Counted from the stretch's first letter, positions 16,310 to 26,291 are shown. The stretch: DNA of 64,000 nucleotides from Clostridioides difficile ATCC 9689 = DSM 1296 (GCF_001077535.1 NZ_CP011968.1:62001-126000), one strand, 5' to 3'. Numbers and translations are program-made. The notes: generated by a model from the letters alone, not told the origin.

Positions 16310-16527
16310 AGAAATAGTAAAATGATGAAATCTTCACAGAGAGAAAACGGTGGTGAGAGTTTTCAAGAGGAAGTCTTTGAACCTGTCTTTTAGCTTAAAG
16401 GTATAAAAATCTTTACGGTAGGAACCGTTATATTCCCAAAAGAGAGCTATTCATATAGCTAACTAGAGTGGTACCGCGGAAATTAAACCTTTCGTCTCTA
16501 TACTTGTATAGAGATGAGAGGTTTTTT
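16310..16527 (+). promoter_or_regulatory. T-box riboswitch (proline-specific) upstream of proS
   Basis: The conserved T-box sequence AGAGTGGTACCGCGG is at 16465-16479. It is followed by a terminator stem (16485-16502 with 16507-16523) and a T run to 16527. Stem I lies at about 16325-16400. The bases GAACCTG there present CCT (16382-16384) as the likely specifier, matching proline and the gene downstream. When uncharged tRNA-Pro binds, the antiterminator forms and proS is read. The 5' limit is approximate. Confidence 0.93.
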
Positions 16528-16565
16528 ATATTTTCAGGAAGTTAATATTCAGGAGGAATCTATTA

Positions 16566-18281
16566 ATGAAAATGTCAAAAATGTTTATGCCGACATTAAA
16601 AGAAATCCCAGCAGATGCTGAGATTACAAGCCATCAATTAATGGTTAGGTCAGGCATGATAAAAAAAATGACTTCAGGTGTTTATAACCAATTACCAATG
16701 GGGTTAAGAGTGTTCAAAAAAATTGAACAAATAATTAGAGAAGAATTAAATAAAAAAGATTGTCAAGAAATACTTTGTGCAGCCTTACTTCCTTCTGAAT
16801 TATGGAAAGAGTCTGGAAGGTGGACTGCTATGGGTGAAGAAATGTTTAGACTAAAAGACAGAACAGAAAGAGAGTACTGTCTTGGGCCAACACATGAAGA
16901 AGCATTCACTGATATAATAAGACAAGAAATTACTTCATATAAACAATTGCCACTGAACTTGTACCAAATACAAGTAAAATATAGAGACGAGAGAAGACCA
17001 AGATTTGGTGTTATGAGAACTAAGACTTTTACAATGAAGGATGCCTATAGTTTTGATGTAGATGATAAAGGTTTAGATAAGTCATATCAAGATATGTTTG
17101 ATGCATATGTAAGTATATTTGATAGATGTGGATTGGAGAATAGCCCTGTACAGGCAGATTCAGGAGCTATAGGAGGTTCTACATCAGCCGAATTTATGGT
17201 TAAGTCAGAAGTTGGTGAAGATGAAGTTGTATTTTGTAGTGGATGTGATTATGCAGCCAATGTAGAAAGAGCAGAATCTTGTAATCTAGCATCACAAAAA
17301 GAAGAAATGAAAGAATTAGAAGAGGTTCATACACCAGGAGCAGCTACAATAAAAGAGTTAGAAGAATTTTTAAAAACTTCTCCAGATAAGTTTGCTAAAA
17401 CTTTAGTATATGAGGCAGATGGAAAAACAGTTGTAGTCGTTGTAAGAGGAGATAGAGAAGTTAATGAAATCAAAGTATCTAATGCCATAGGTTCTGTTAT
17501 AGAATTTGCTCTTGCTACAGATGATGTAGTGAGAAAAGTAACTAATGCAGAAGTAGGATTTGCAGGTCCAATAGGTATAAATGCTGACTATGTATTTATA
17601 GATAAAGAAATTGTTGAACAAAGAAACATAGTTGTTGGGGCTAATAAAACTGAGTACCATATAAAAAATGCTAACTATGGAAGAGATTTTGAAGGAATAG
17701 TTGGAGACTTTAGAAATGTTCAAGAAGGCGACAAGTGTATAGTATGTGGTAAGCCACTTGAAATAGCTAGAGGTGTTGAAGTAGGACATATATTTAAACT
17801 AGGAACTAAGTACTCAGAATCTATGAATGCAAACTTCATAGACAAAGATGGAAAATCAAAGCCTATAGTAATGGGATGTTATGGAATAGGTGTTGAAAGA
17901 ACAGCAGCAGCTATAATTGAACAACATAATGATGAGAAAGGTATAATATGGCCTTTGTCAGTAGCTCCATACCATGTTGTGATAGTTCCAGCAAATATGA
18001 AAAATGAAGAACAAATATCAATAGCTGAAAATATATATAATGATTTGCAAGCTATGGGTGTAGAAGTTTTATTAGATGACAGAGATGAAAGAATAGGTGT
18101 CAAATTCAATGATTCAGAATTAATAGGAATACCTATGAGGATTACAGTAGGTAAAAATATTAATGAAGGGAAAGTAGAATTTAAACTTAGACATAAAGAA
18201 GATAAAGAGATAATTGACATAGAAGAAATAAATGAAAAAGTAAAGGCAGAGTTTATCAGGAATAATGTTAGGTTAGGATAA
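16566..18281 (+). CDS. proS: Prolyl-tRNA synthetase, bacterial type with editing insert
   Basis: Class II synthetase of 571 residues that charges tRNA-Pro. Motif 2 lies near residue 140 ([14 protein letters not shown]). A long insertion (about 230-400) is the YbaK-like editing domain that hydrolyses Ala-tRNA-Pro. Motif 3 is in [11 protein letters not shown], and the C-terminal part is the anticodon-binding domain. AGGAGGA is 8 bases before the ATG. A proline T-box controls it. A second, archaeal-type prolyl-tRNA synthetase gene lies immediately downstream. Confidence 0.95.
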   Translation: MKMSKMFMPTLKEIPADAEITSHQLMVRSGMIKKMTSGVYNQLPMGLRVFKKIEQIIREELNKKDCQEILCAALLPSELWKESGRWTAMGEEMFRLKDRTEREYCLGPTHEEAFTDIIRQEITSYKQLPLNLYQIQVKYRDERRPRFGVMRTKTFTMKDAYSFDVDDKGLDKSYQDMFDAYVSIFDRCGLENSPVQADSGAIGGSTSAEFMVKSEVGEDEVVFCSGCDYAANVERAESCNLASQKEEMKELEEVHTPGAATIKELEEFLKTSPDKFAKTLVYEADGKTVVVVVRGDREVNEIKVSNAIGSVIEFALATDDVVRKVTNAEVGFAGPIGINADYVFIDKEIVEQRNIVVGANKTEYHIKNANYGRDFEGIVGDFRNVQEGDKCIVCGKPLEIARGVEVGHIFKLGTKYSESMNANFIDKDGKSKPIVMGCYGIGVERTAAAIIEQHNDEKGIIWPLSVAPYHVVIVPANMKNEEQISIAENIYNDLQAMGVEVLLDDRDERIGVKFNDSELIGIPMRITVGKNINEGKVEFKLRHKEDKEIIDIEEINEKVKAEFIRNNVRLG

Positions 18282-18328
18282 TAACTTAAATAAGATATTG
18301 TATAGATAATCAAAGTTGTACTTTATAG

Positions 18329-18372
18329 ACACCATTTTATCTATATATAAGGATATAAAATGGTGTTTTTTT
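18329..18372 (+). terminator. Terminator-like hairpin directly before the second proS
   Basis: A perfect 12-bp stem (18329-18340 with 18355-18366) and a 14-base loop are followed by T residues to 18372. It is 48 bases after the first proS and about 30 before the next start codon, with no promoter in between, so it may act as an attenuator or partial terminator. Confidence 0.75.
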
Positions 18373-18402
18373 ATAAAACAAATAAATGAGGAGGTAATTG
18401 AA

Positions 18403-19848
18403 ATGGCAAAAAATGAAAAACAATTTGTTGAAGAAATAACAAAGATGGAAGATGATTTTCCACAATGGTACACAGATGTAATAACTAAGACTGACTTAGT
18501 TGATTATGCACCAGTAAAAGGTTTTATGGTTGTAAAGCCATATGGATATGCATTATGGGAAAAGATGCAAGAATTTATGGATAAAAAATTTAAAGAAACT
18601 GGACATAAAAACTGTTATTTTCCATTATTAATACCAGAGAGTTTATTAAACAAAGAAGCAGAACACGTTGAAGGTTTTGCTCCAGAAGTTGCATGGGTAA
18701 CACATGGAGGAAATAAAAAATTAGAAGAAAGATTATGTGTAAGACCTACTTCAGAGACTATAATATGTACAATGTATGCGAAATGGTTAAAATCATATAG
18801 AGAATTACCATATCTTTATAATCAATGGTGCTCAGTTGTTAGATGGGAAAAATCAACTAGACCTTTCTTAAGAACATCTGAGTTTTTATGGCAAGAAGGT
18901 CATACGTTACATGAAACAGCAGAAGAAGCACAAGAAGAAACAATACAACAATTAGAAGTATATAAAGCGCTATGTGAAGAATTACTTGCAATGCCAGTTG
19001 TAGCTGGTCAAAAAAGTGAAAGTGAGAAATTTGCAGGTGGTGAAAGAACATATACTATAGAAGCTATGATGCATGATGGTAAAGCATTACAATCAGGTAC
19101 AAGTCACTTCCTAGGTCAACACTTTACTAAGGCTTTTGATATTACTTTTGCAGATAGGGAAGGAAATTTAGCTAATCCATACCATACATCTTGGGGAGCA
19201 TCTACAAGACTTATAGGTGGACTTATAATGACTCATAGTGATAACAGAGGTTTAGTATTACCACCAAGAGTAGCTCCAATTCAAGTTGTTATAGTTCCTA
19301 TAGCTGCTAAAAAAGGAAATGTAATGGAGACTGTTGATAAAATATATGCTGATTTAAAAGCTAAGGGAGTAGCTGTAGAAGTTGATGATAGAGATAACTA
19401 TACAACTGGATGGAAATTTAATGAGTGGGAAATGAAAGGTGTTCCAGTAAGAGTTGAAATTGGACCAAAAGATATAGAAAATAATCAAGCTATGGTATTT
19501 AGAAGAGATACTTTAGAAAAGGATTCTATGCCTTTAGAAGGATTAGCTGATGCTATATGTGATTTATTTGATGTTATACACAATGATATGTTTGAAAAAG
19601 CAAGAAAACATAGAGAAGACAATACATCTATAGTTGAAAATATGGATGAGTTTAGAAAAGCTTTAGAAGAAAAGCCAGGATTCATAAAGACTATGTGGTG
19701 TGGAGATGCAGAATGTGAAGCTAAGATTAAGGAAGAAACAGGAGCAACTATAAGATGCTTACCTTTTGAACAAGAAAACTTAGGTCACAAGTGTGTGTAC
19801 TGTGGAAAAGAAGCAGATAGTATGGTAGTAATGGCAAAAGCTTACTAA
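18403..19848 (+). CDS. proS: Prolyl-tRNA synthetase, archaeal/eukaryal type
   Basis: 481-residue ProRS lacking the bacterial editing insertion. Motif 2 follows S-V-V-R-W-E-K-S-T-R-P-F-L-R-T. The extra C-terminal zinc-like domain has several cysteines (C-G-D-A-E-C, C-V-Y-C-G) and the protein ends in tyrosine, as is typical of this class. The ATG at 18403 is preceded by GAGGAGG at a proper distance; an earlier ATG at 18316 lies inside the terminator hairpin region and is not used. Without the editing domain, Ala-tRNA-Pro clearance would have to come from its neighbour or a free-standing editor. Confidence 0.94.
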   Translation: MAKNEKQFVEEITKMEDDFPQWYTDVITKTDLVDYAPVKGFMVVKPYGYALWEKMQEFMDKKFKETGHKNCYFPLLIPESLLNKEAEHVEGFAPEVAWVTHGGNKKLEERLCVRPTSETIICTMYAKWLKSYRELPYLYNQWCSVVRWEKSTRPFLRTSEFLWQEGHTLHETAEEAQEETIQQLEVYKALCEELLAMPVVAGQKSESEKFAGGERTYTIEAMMHDGKALQSGTSHFLGQHFTKAFDITFADREGNLANPYHTSWGASTRLIGGLIMTHSDNRGLVLPPRVAPIQVVIVPIAAKKGNVMETVDKIYADLKAKGVAVEVDDRDNYTTGWKFNEWEMKGVPVRVEIGPKDIENNQAMVFRRDTLEKDSMPLEGLADAICDLFDVIHNDMFEKARKHREDNTSIVENMDEFRKALEEKPGFIKTMWCGDAECEAKIKEETGATIRCLPFEQENLGHKCVYCGKEADSMVVMAKAY

Positions 19849-20285
19849 AATACATTTAAATAAAAACTGGGGTAGAAAGTATTTAATACTTTATCCCAGT
19901 TTTTTGTTTTTTATGAGTAATAAAATGTATTTGTAACTATGTCATAAGATAAGTCATAGATACTTATATTAAAAAGAATATAATAGAGAACTATTTTTAA
20001 TAATTACATATTAATGAAAGCAAAATATTTTGTTATATAGATTTTCAATAAAGCAAACAATAAATATAAATGAATATTAGTAAGGAGTGCTTTTAATTTT
20101 TAGAAAATAAATGACTTAAAAGAAAGATTTATGAAATTAAAACTAGGATTTTCTGATATAATAAACATGTGTATTTTTAAATAAAAAGGATATTATTATT
20201 AGATTTGATTAAAAATAAACTTGCAAAACAATGTACTAGTTTAATATTATAGTTATATTGAATAAAATATCAGGAGGAAGTAAAA
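19849..20285. other. Intergenic region between proS and gltX
   Basis: 437 bases holding the proS terminator (19865-19905) and a possible promoter near the end: TTGCAA at 20221-20226 and TATTAT at 20245-20250, 18 bases apart. No gene or T-box motif was recognised. Confidence 0.5.
19865..19905 (+). terminator. Intrinsic terminator after proS
   Basis: An outer AACTGGG/CCCAGTT stem and an inner AAAGTAT/ATACTTT stem are separated by a small internal loop. A T run follows to 19905. Confidence 0.8.
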
Positions 20286-21767
20286 ATGAATGTAAGAGTA
20301 AGGTTTGCACCAAGTCCAACAGGATTTGTACATATAGGTAGTTTGAGAACTGCTTTATATAACTATTTATTTGCAAAAAAAATGGGCGGAGAATATATAT
20401 TAAGAGTGGAAGATACAGACCAAAGTAGATTAGTAGAAGGTGCTATAGAGAATATGCTTAATGCTATGAAATGGGCTGGTGTCAACCATAGTGAAGGTGT
20501 TATATTAGATGATAGTGGAAAAGTAGTACAAAAAGGAGAATATGGTCCATATATTCAATCTCAAAGATTAGATATATACCAAGAATATATAAAGCAACTT
20601 TTAGATAGTGGAAAAGCTTACTACTGTTTCTGTACAAAAGAAAGACTGGATGAAGTAAGAGATGCTCAAAGAGCAGCAGGAGAAACAGCTAAATATGATG
20701 GTCATTGTAAGAATCTTTCTAAAGAAGAAGTAGAAGCGAATATAAAAGCAGGAATACCATATGTTATAAGATTAAGATTGCCAGAGAATCATACAATTAA
20801 GTTTACAGACTTAGTTAGAGGAGATATGGAATTTAATACTAATGACTTAGATGACCAAGTATTAATGAAAACAGATGGATTTCCAACTTATCATTTTGCA
20901 GTAGTTGTTGATGACTATTTGATGAAAATTACACATGTTATAAGAGGAGAAGAATGGGTATCATCTACTCCAAAACATGTTTATTTATATGAAGCTTTTG
21001 GATGGGAAGCACCTGTATTTGTGCATTTACCAAATATACTTAATAAAGAAAAGAAAAAATTAAGTAAAAGACAAGGTGATGTAGCTGTTGAAGACTTTAA
21101 GAAAAAAGGATATTTACCAGAGGGATTAGTAAACTATGTAGCATTAGTTGGTTGGTCTCCTGAAGATAATCAAGAATTGTTTACAATGGAGGAATTAGAA
21201 AAAGCGTTCTCTGTAGAAAGAGTATCTAAAAGTGGTGGAGTATTTGATACTGAAAAATTAAATTGGGTTAATCAGCACTATATAAAAGATGGTGATGATG
21301 CTTATCTAACAGACTTAGCAATACCATTTTTAATAGAAGATGGATTTATAACAGAAGAAGAAGCTACTAATAAATATGATTTCTTAAAGAGTATGATATC
21401 AGTACTTAAAGAGAAATTACAATATGTAAAAGAAGTTACTGAACATGCAAGTATATTTTTTGGAGATAAAATAGAGGTAGAAACTGAAGAGGGAAGAGAG
21501 TTCTTAAGATTAGAACATATACCTACTTTAATAGATGCTTTGAGAGAAAAAATAGAAAAAACAGAGGTATTAAATGCTGAGTTTGTTCAAGCTATGCTTA
21601 AAGAAATACAAAAAGAGTACAAAATAAAAGGGAAAAATTTATTTATGGGCTCAAGAATAATTTTGACAGGGCAAATGCATGGTCCAGATTTACCAAAAGT
21701 AATGGAAGTTTTAGGAAAAGAAACTTGCTTAAATAGAATAGCTTATGTAAAAAATAATATATTATAG
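20286..21767 (+). CDS. gltX: Glutamyl-tRNA synthetase
   Basis: 493-residue class I synthetase charging tRNA-Glu. The HIGH signature is H-I-G-S in [12 protein letters not shown] near the N-terminus, and the KMSKS-type loop is K-L-S-K-R. The C-terminal helical anticodon-binding domain is complete. AGGAGGA precedes the ATG. It is flanked by terminators, so it is probably transcribed alone. Whether it is discriminating or also charges tRNA-Gln cannot be settled from the window. Confidence 0.95.
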   Translation: MNVRVRFAPSPTGFVHIGSLRTALYNYLFAKKMGGEYILRVEDTDQSRLVEGAIENMLNAMKWAGVNHSEGVILDDSGKVVQKGEYGPYIQSQRLDIYQEYIKQLLDSGKAYYCFCTKERLDEVRDAQRAAGETAKYDGHCKNLSKEEVEANIKAGIPYVIRLRLPENHTIKFTDLVRGDMEFNTNDLDDQVLMKTDGFPTYHFAVVVDDYLMKITHVIRGEEWVSSTPKHVYLYEAFGWEAPVFVHLPNILNKEKKKLSKRQGDVAVEDFKKKGYLPEGLVNYVALVGWSPEDNQELFTMEELEKAFSVERVSKSGGVFDTEKLNWVNQHYIKDGDDAYLTDLAIPFLIEDGFITEEEATNKYDFLKSMISVLKEKLQYVKEVTEHASIFFGDKIEVETEEGREFLRLEHIPTLIDALREKIEKTEVLNAEFVQAMLKEIQKEYKIKGKNLFMGSRIILTGQMHGPDLPKVMEVLGKETCLNRIAYVKNNIL

Positions 21768-21772
21768 TCATA

Positions 21773-21804
21773 AAAGTCCGCTAATTTAGAAGCGGACTTT
21801 TTTT
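21773..21804 (+). terminator. Intrinsic terminator after gltX
   Basis: A perfect 10-bp stem (AAAGTCCGCT at 21773-21782 with 21791-21800) with an 8-base loop, followed by T residues. Confidence 0.9.
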
Positions 21805-21987
21805 GTGTTAGTATTTGGTGAAAATATCTGCTTAAGAAAATGAAGGTATTTAAGGTAATAAATTTAATATATAAAAAGCAAAGCAAAAATATAAATAAAA
21901 TATGAATAATAAACTAATAAAATATTAAGCATAGAAGAAGGGAATCTATTATTTTAGTTTGATTTAATTATTAAGGGGGTAATTACT

Positions 21988-22143
21988 ATGTATAGTAATA
22001 TTGATGATGTTAAAAAGGAATTAAAGGAGCTATGCTTAGAATATGTTACAATTTTAGAAAAATTAAAAGATGAAAAAATGATTACAGAAGAAACTTTTGA
22101 AAAGTGCTCTTCTCAAAAAAAAATATTTTTAGAAGAACAATAG
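21988..22143 (+). CDS. Small 51-residue charged protein, SHOCT-like helix pair
   Basis: An ORF of 52 codons starts at ATG 21988, seven bases after a strong AAGGGGG, and stops at TAG 22141-22143. The product is rich in Lys/Glu and has the pattern L-E-K-L-K-x-x-x-x-I-T-E-E-T-F-E-x-C-x-x-x-K, which recalls the short SHOCT-type helix-turn-helix found at protein C-termini. No signal peptide or membrane segment is present. It lies between the gltX terminator and cysS, separate from both. The good ribosome-binding site and codon use like its neighbours argue that it is real. I do not know its function. Confidence 0.6.
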   Translation: MYSNIDDVKKELKELCLEYVTILEKLKDEKMITEETFEKCSSQKKIFLEEQ

Positions 22144-22287
22144 AGGATGGTAATAGTATTATTATTATGTAGTTTGAAAGATAGTACGAAAAATGATAGT
22201 AATACTATTATTTATTGCAATTTTCAACTATAATATAATATATAATGTTAAGAAGATAATTTATAAAAATACAGTGAGGTGATGAGT

Positions 22288-23685
22288 GTGAAAGTTTATA
22301 ATACATTGACTAGAACAAAAGAAGAATTTGTTCCATTAGAAGAAGGAAAGGTAAAAATGTATGTGTGTGGTCCAACAGTTTATAACTATATACACATAGG
22401 TAATGCAAGACCATTTATAATATTTGATACTCTAAGAAGGTATTTAGAGTATAGAGGATATGATGTAACTTATGTACAAAACTTTACAGATGTTGATGAT
22501 AAGATTATAAATAGAAGTCATGAGGAGGGAATATCTCCTGAAGAAGTTGCGGCTAAGTATATAAAAGAATATTTTGTAGACTGTGATGGGCTAGGAATAA
22601 AAAGAGCTACTGTTCATCCTCAGGTTACAGATAATATACAACAGATTATAGAGTTTATAAAAGAGTTGGAAGATAAGGGATATGCATATGCAGTAAATGG
22701 TGATGTATATTTTGATACAAATAAGTTTGAAGGTTATGGAAAACTTTCAGGTCAAAAACAAGAAGATTTAGAGGCAGGGGCTAGAATTGAGGTTAATGAC
22801 CAAAAAAGACATCCTATGGACTTTGTTCTTTGGAAGGCAAAAAAAGAAGGTGAGCCAGGATGGGATAGCCCTTGGGGAGAAGGTAGACCAGGATGGCATA
22901 TAGAATGTTCTGTTATGTCTAAGAGATATTTAGGTGAAACAATTGATATACATGCAGGTGGGCAAGATTTAACATTCCCACATCATGAAAATGAAATAGC
23001 TCAAAGTGAAGCTAGAAGTGGAAAAACATTCTCAAAATACTGGATGCATAATGGATATATAAATATAAATGATGAAAAGATGAGTAAATCAAAAGGTAAT
23101 TTCTTTACAGTAAGAGATATATCAAAATTATATGATTTAGAGATAGTAAGATTTTTCATGTTATCAGCACATTATAGAAATCCAGTAAACTTTAGTGATG
23201 AGATGTTAAATCAAGCTAAAGCAGGTCTTGAAAGACTATATAATACTAAAGAAAAATTAGAATTTACGCTAAGTAATTTAGTAGAATCTCCGTTAACAGA
23301 AAAAGAAGTAGAGCTTGTTAAAGAATTAGATGACTTTAGACAAAAATTCATAGATGCTATGGATGATGATGTTAATACAGCAGACGCAGTAAGTGTAATA
23401 TTTGAATTAGCTAAGTTAATAAATTCTAATGTAGATGAAAATTCTTCTTTGGAGTTTGCTAAAAAATGCTTAGATGAATTTAATGAACTTACAGGAGTAT
23501 TAAATATTGTAAATAAGAAAAAGGATACTGTATTAGATAAAGACATTGAAGAATTGATACAAAAAAGAACTGATGCAAAGAAAAATAAAGAGTTTCAATT
23601 AGCTGATGATATTAGACAACAATTACTAGATATGGGAATTGTATTAGAAGACACAAGACAAGGTGTTAAGTGGAAAAGGATATAA
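22288..23685 (+). CDS. cysS: Cysteinyl-tRNA synthetase
   Basis: Class I synthetase (465 residues) for tRNA-Cys. It has the zinc-binding cysteine in C-G-P-T-V-Y, the HIGH-type H-I-G-N and the K-M-S-K-S loop. I start it at GTG 22288, giving M-K-V-Y-N-T-L-T-R, the standard N-terminus; the GAGGTGA at 22276-22282 is correctly spaced for this codon and overlaps the earlier ATG 22282. It runs into mrnC, whose start is 2 bases after the cysS stop, the conserved cysS-mrnC-rlmB style of cluster. Confidence 0.94.
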   Translation: MKVYNTLTRTKEEFVPLEEGKVKMYVCGPTVYNYIHIGNARPFIIFDTLRRYLEYRGYDVTYVQNFTDVDDKIINRSHEEGISPEEVAAKYIKEYFVDCDGLGIKRATVHPQVTDNIQQIIEFIKELEDKGYAYAVNGDVYFDTNKFEGYGKLSGQKQEDLEAGARIEVNDQKRHPMDFVLWKAKKEGEPGWDSPWGEGRPGWHIECSVMSKRYLGETIDIHAGGQDLTFPHHENEIAQSEARSGKTFSKYWMHNGYININDEKMSKSKGNFFTVRDISKLYDLEIVRFFMLSAHYRNPVNFSDEMLNQAKAGLERLYNTKEKLEFTLSNLVESPLTEKEVELVKELDDFRQKFIDAMDDDVNTADAVSVIFELAKLINSNVDENSSLEFAKKCLDEFNELTGVLNIVNKKKDTVLDKDIEELIQKRTDAKKNKEFQLADDIRQQLLDMGIVLEDTRQGVKWKRI

Positions 23686-23687
23686 AA

Positions 23688-24083
23688 ATGGAAAAAACTG
23701 AATTAGTTACTATGTCACCATTAGTTTTAGCATACTTAGGTGATACAGTGTATGAGACATATATAAGAGAATATTTAATTAGACAGAATACACAAAGAAA
23801 AGTTAATGATTTGCATAAACTAGCTATAAAGTATGTAAAAGCTAAAGCTCAGGCAACTATAATTCATGAAATTGAAATTGAGTTAACTGAAGAAGAGAGT
23901 AAAATTTATAAAAGGGGAAGAAATCAAAAGTCAAATACTTCTCCTAAGAATGCAGATATTATAGACTACAAACATGCAACTGGGTTTGAGGCATTAGTTG
24001 GATATTTGTATTTAAATAATGAAATAGAGAGACTTCAATATATTATCAATAAAGGAATCAAAATTATTGAAAGAGATATGTAA
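23688..24083 (+). CDS. mrnC: Mini-ribonuclease III
   Basis: 131-residue RNase III-like dimer without a double-stranded-RNA-binding domain. In Bacillus this enzyme matures 23S rRNA ends. The catalytic signature is L-A-Y-L-G-D-T-V-Y-E-T near the N-terminus. I use the ATG at 23688, two bases after cysS ends, with AAGGA upstream inside cysS; the GTG at 23670 lies before the cysS stop and adds unconserved residues. A terminator follows. Confidence 0.92.
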   Translation: MEKTELVTMSPLVLAYLGDTVYETYIREYLIRQNTQRKVNDLHKLAIKYVKAKAQATIIHEIEIELTEEESKIYKRGRNQKSNTSPKNADIIDYKHATGFEALVGYLYLNNEIERLQYIINKGIKIIERDM

Positions 24084-24092
24084 ATATTAAAG

Positions 24093-24133
24093 AGTGTTGT
24101 CTTAATAATAAGTAATAAGGCAACACTTTTTTT
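24093..24133 (+). terminator. Intrinsic terminator after mrnC
   Basis: A 12-bp stem with one wobble pair (24093-24104 with 24116-24127), followed by seven T residues. Confidence 0.87.
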
Positions 24134-24188
24134 ATAACTAATGTATAATAAATATATAGAAATTAGTAATGAGAAAGGATAAAAAGTT

Positions 24189-24947
24189 ATGAAAGTAAAA
24201 TTAATATCACATACACCTGAACCAGAAAAAGTAATAGCTATGGCAGCTAAGCTATGTTATTCACCAGTTGGGACAGACGAAATAGAAAAAGACTTAACAG
24301 ATGAAAGTATAGAGAAATTTTTAAATATGTTATTAAGTATAGGTCATGGGTCAATATTAGAACATGCTTCATTTACATTTTCAATAGAAGGTATTTCAAG
24401 GGCATGTTCACATCAAATTGTTAGACATCGTATAGCTAGTTTTTCACAACAAAGTCAAAGATATGTTAAATTAGAACAATTTGAGTACATAATTCCTCCA
24501 GAAATAGAAAAAATAGAAAAGGCAAAAGAGTTATTTATAGACTCCATGAAAAAAGACCAAGAGAATTATGATAAGTTAGTTGAAATATTGTTTGAAAATC
24601 ATTATAATGACCTAATAAAAAACGGTAAAAATGAGAAAACAGCTAAAAGACAAGCTGAGAAGAAAGCAATAGAAGATGCTAGATACGTATTTCCAAATGC
24701 ATGTGAAACAAAAATGGTATTTACTATAAATGCTAGAAGTTTGTTTAATTTCTTTGAACATAGATGCTGTGAAAGAGCACAGTGGGAAATAAGAAATTTA
24801 GCTGTGGAGATGTTAAGAGAGGTTAAAAAGGTTGCTCCTATATTATTTAAAAAGACTGGTCCAAGTTGTGTAAATGGAAGTTGTCCAGAAGGAACTATGA
24901 CTTGTGGAGATATAGTTCAAGTTAGAGAAAAATTTAAGGCCTTGTAG
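24189..24947 (+). CDS. thyX: Flavin-dependent thymidylate synthase
   Basis: 252-residue ThyX, which makes dTMP from dUMP using FAD, NADPH and methylene-tetrahydrofolate. The diagnostic R-H-R-x7-S-x-x-R signature covers residues 79-91 ([13 protein letters not shown]). It is unrelated to ThyA and independent of dihydrofolate recycling. AAAGGA precedes the ATG. It lies directly after a terminator; rlmB begins 12 bases past its stop, so the pair is one transcript. Confidence 0.95.
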   Translation: MKVKLISHTPEPEKVIAMAAKLCYSPVGTDEIEKDLTDESIEKFLNMLLSIGHGSILEHASFTFSIEGISRACSHQIVRHRIASFSQQSQRYVKLEQFEYIIPPEIEKIEKAKELFIDSMKKDQENYDKLVEILFENHYNDLIKNGKNEKTAKRQAEKKAIEDARYVFPNACETKMVFTINARSLFNFFEHRCCERAQWEIRNLAVEMLREVKKVAPILFKKTGPSCVNGSCPEGTMTCGDIVQVREKFKAL

Positions 24948-24959
24948 GAGGTGAATAAT

Positions 24960-25697
24960 TTGGCGAGTATAGAAGGAAGAAATCCGGTAATAGAAGCAAT
25001 AAAAAGCGACAGAGAAATAGATAAAATATTAATTGCAAATTCAGCTAAAGAAGGTTCAATTAAGAAAATAATAGGAATGGCTAAAGATAAGAATATAATT
25101 ATTCAGTATGTTGATAAACATAAGCTAGATGAAGTAAGTACAAGTCATTCACATCAAGGTGTAATAGCTTATGCAAGTGAGTATAAGTATTATGAATTAG
25201 ATGAGCTAATAGATTTAGCAAAGAATAAAGATGAAGACCCATTTTTCATTATATTAGATGAGATAACAGACCCACATAATTTGGGTTCAATAATAAGGAC
25301 AGCAGATGCAGTAGGAGCACATGGAGTTATCATTCCAAAAAGAAGGTCTGTACACATAACTCCTGTAGTTGCCAAAGCATCTGCTGGAGCAGTAGAATAT
25401 ATGCCAGTTTGCAAGGTAACCAATATAGTTAATACAATAAAAAGACTCAAAGAAGAAGGGCTGTGGATTGCTGCAGCTGATATGGATGGAGAAACTTTTT
25501 ATAAACAAAATCTTACTGGTCCTCTTGGTGTAGTAATTGGAAGTGAAGGTTTTGGAATATCTAGATTGGTTAAACAAAACTGTGACTTTATAGTAAAAAT
25601 GCCAATGATAGGTAATGTTACATCTTTAAATGCATCTGTAGCAGGTGGAATACTTTTATATGAGATATTCAGACAAAGACTGGATAAAAGTAAATAG
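24960..25697 (+). CDS. rlmB: 23S rRNA 2'-O-methyltransferase (RlmB-type SPOUT)
   Basis: 245-residue SpoU-family methyltransferase with an N-terminal substrate-binding domain and a C-terminal knotted SPOUT domain. SAM-binding motifs are visible as I-L-D-E-I-T-D-P-H-N-L-G-S-I-I-R-T, V-I-G-S-E-G-F-G and L-N-A-S-V-A-G-G. I start it at TTG 24960 because AGGAGGTG at 24946-24953 is correctly spaced for it and overlaps the GTG at 24951. The family modifies 23S rRNA (G2251 in E. coli); the exact target here is inferred. Confidence 0.9.
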   Translation: MASIEGRNPVIEAIKSDREIDKILIANSAKEGSIKKIIGMAKDKNIIIQYVDKHKLDEVSTSHSHQGVIAYASEYKYYELDELIDLAKNKDEDPFFIILDEITDPHNLGSIIRTADAVGAHGVIIPKRRSVHITPVVAKASAGAVEYMPVCKVTNIVNTIKRLKEEGLWIAAADMDGETFYKQNLTGPLGVVIGSEGFGISRLVKQNCDFIVKMPMIGNVTSLNASVAGGILLYEIFRQRLDKSK

Positions 25698-25699
25698 GC

Positions 25700-26227
25700 A
25701 TGAAAAAAAATATAAATCATTACTTAATAATAGATGGCTACAATATTATAAATGCGTGGGACAATTTGAAAGAACTGGCTAAAGAGGACTTAGAAGATTC
25801 TCGAGAAAAGCTTATTGATGACATTATAGAATTTTCTGAGTTTATGGGTTATAAGACTATAATAGTTTTTGATGCTTATAATGTTAAAAATTCTCGAGAA
25901 AAAGTTGAAAAAAGAAAACACATAACAATAGTTTATACAAGAGAACACCAAACAGCAGATAGTTATATAGAGAAATTTATAACTTCTTTATCAAAGTATG
26001 ATGATGTAAAAGTAGCCACTAATGACTATGCAGAACAGCAAATGATTTTAGGAAAAGGTGCTACTAGAATGTCTGCAAGAGAATTAAAGTTAGAGTTAGA
26101 TCGTTCCAAGAATAAAATGAAGGAAAAAAATATCGGTTTGAGGAAAAAAATTCAGCGAAATTGGTTGGAGGAAAGGTTAGATAAAGAAACATTGTCGAAA
26201 CTTGAGAACATTCGTAGAAAGCGTTGA
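25700..26227 (+). CDS. NYN-domain RNase, YacP/Rae1-like
   Basis: 175-residue PIN-like NYN nuclease. The first acidic active-site residue is in Y-L-I-I-D-G-Y-N-I-I-N-A-W, the second near I-V-F-D-A-Y, and the third near T-A-D-S-Y-I-E. In Bacillus the homologue (Rae1/YacP) is a ribosome-associated endonuclease. It starts 2 bases after rlmB without a clear ribosome-binding site, suggesting translational coupling. The rlmB-yacP-sigH order is the same as in Bacillus, which supports the identification. The sigH promoter overlaps its last codons. Confidence 0.85.
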   Translation: MKKNINHYLIIDGYNIINAWDNLKELAKEDLEDSREKLIDDIIEFSEFMGYKTIIVFDAYNVKNSREKVEKRKHITIVYTREHQTADSYIEKFITSLSKYDDVKVATNDYAEQQMILGKGATRMSARELKLELDRSKNKMKEKNIGLRKKIQRNWLEERLDKETLSKLENIRRKR

Positions 26228-26253
26228 AATTACTAGGTTCTTTAGACTATAAT
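26224..26253 (+). promoter_or_regulatory. Sigma-A-type promoter of sigH
   Basis: TTGAAA at 26224-26229 and TATAAT at 26248-26253 are 18 bases apart. The -35 overlaps the stop codon of the NYN nuclease gene, and the sigH start is 38 bases downstream of the -10. Confidence 0.65.
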
Positions 26254-26291
26254 ATACCTATAAATTTGTTTTATATATGGGGGAGATTTAC

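Noticed and set aside
18316-18402. N-terminal extension of the second proS from ATG 18316
   Set aside because: It would be encoded by the terminator hairpin and lacks a ribosome-binding site; the ATG at 18403 has GAGGAGG upstream.
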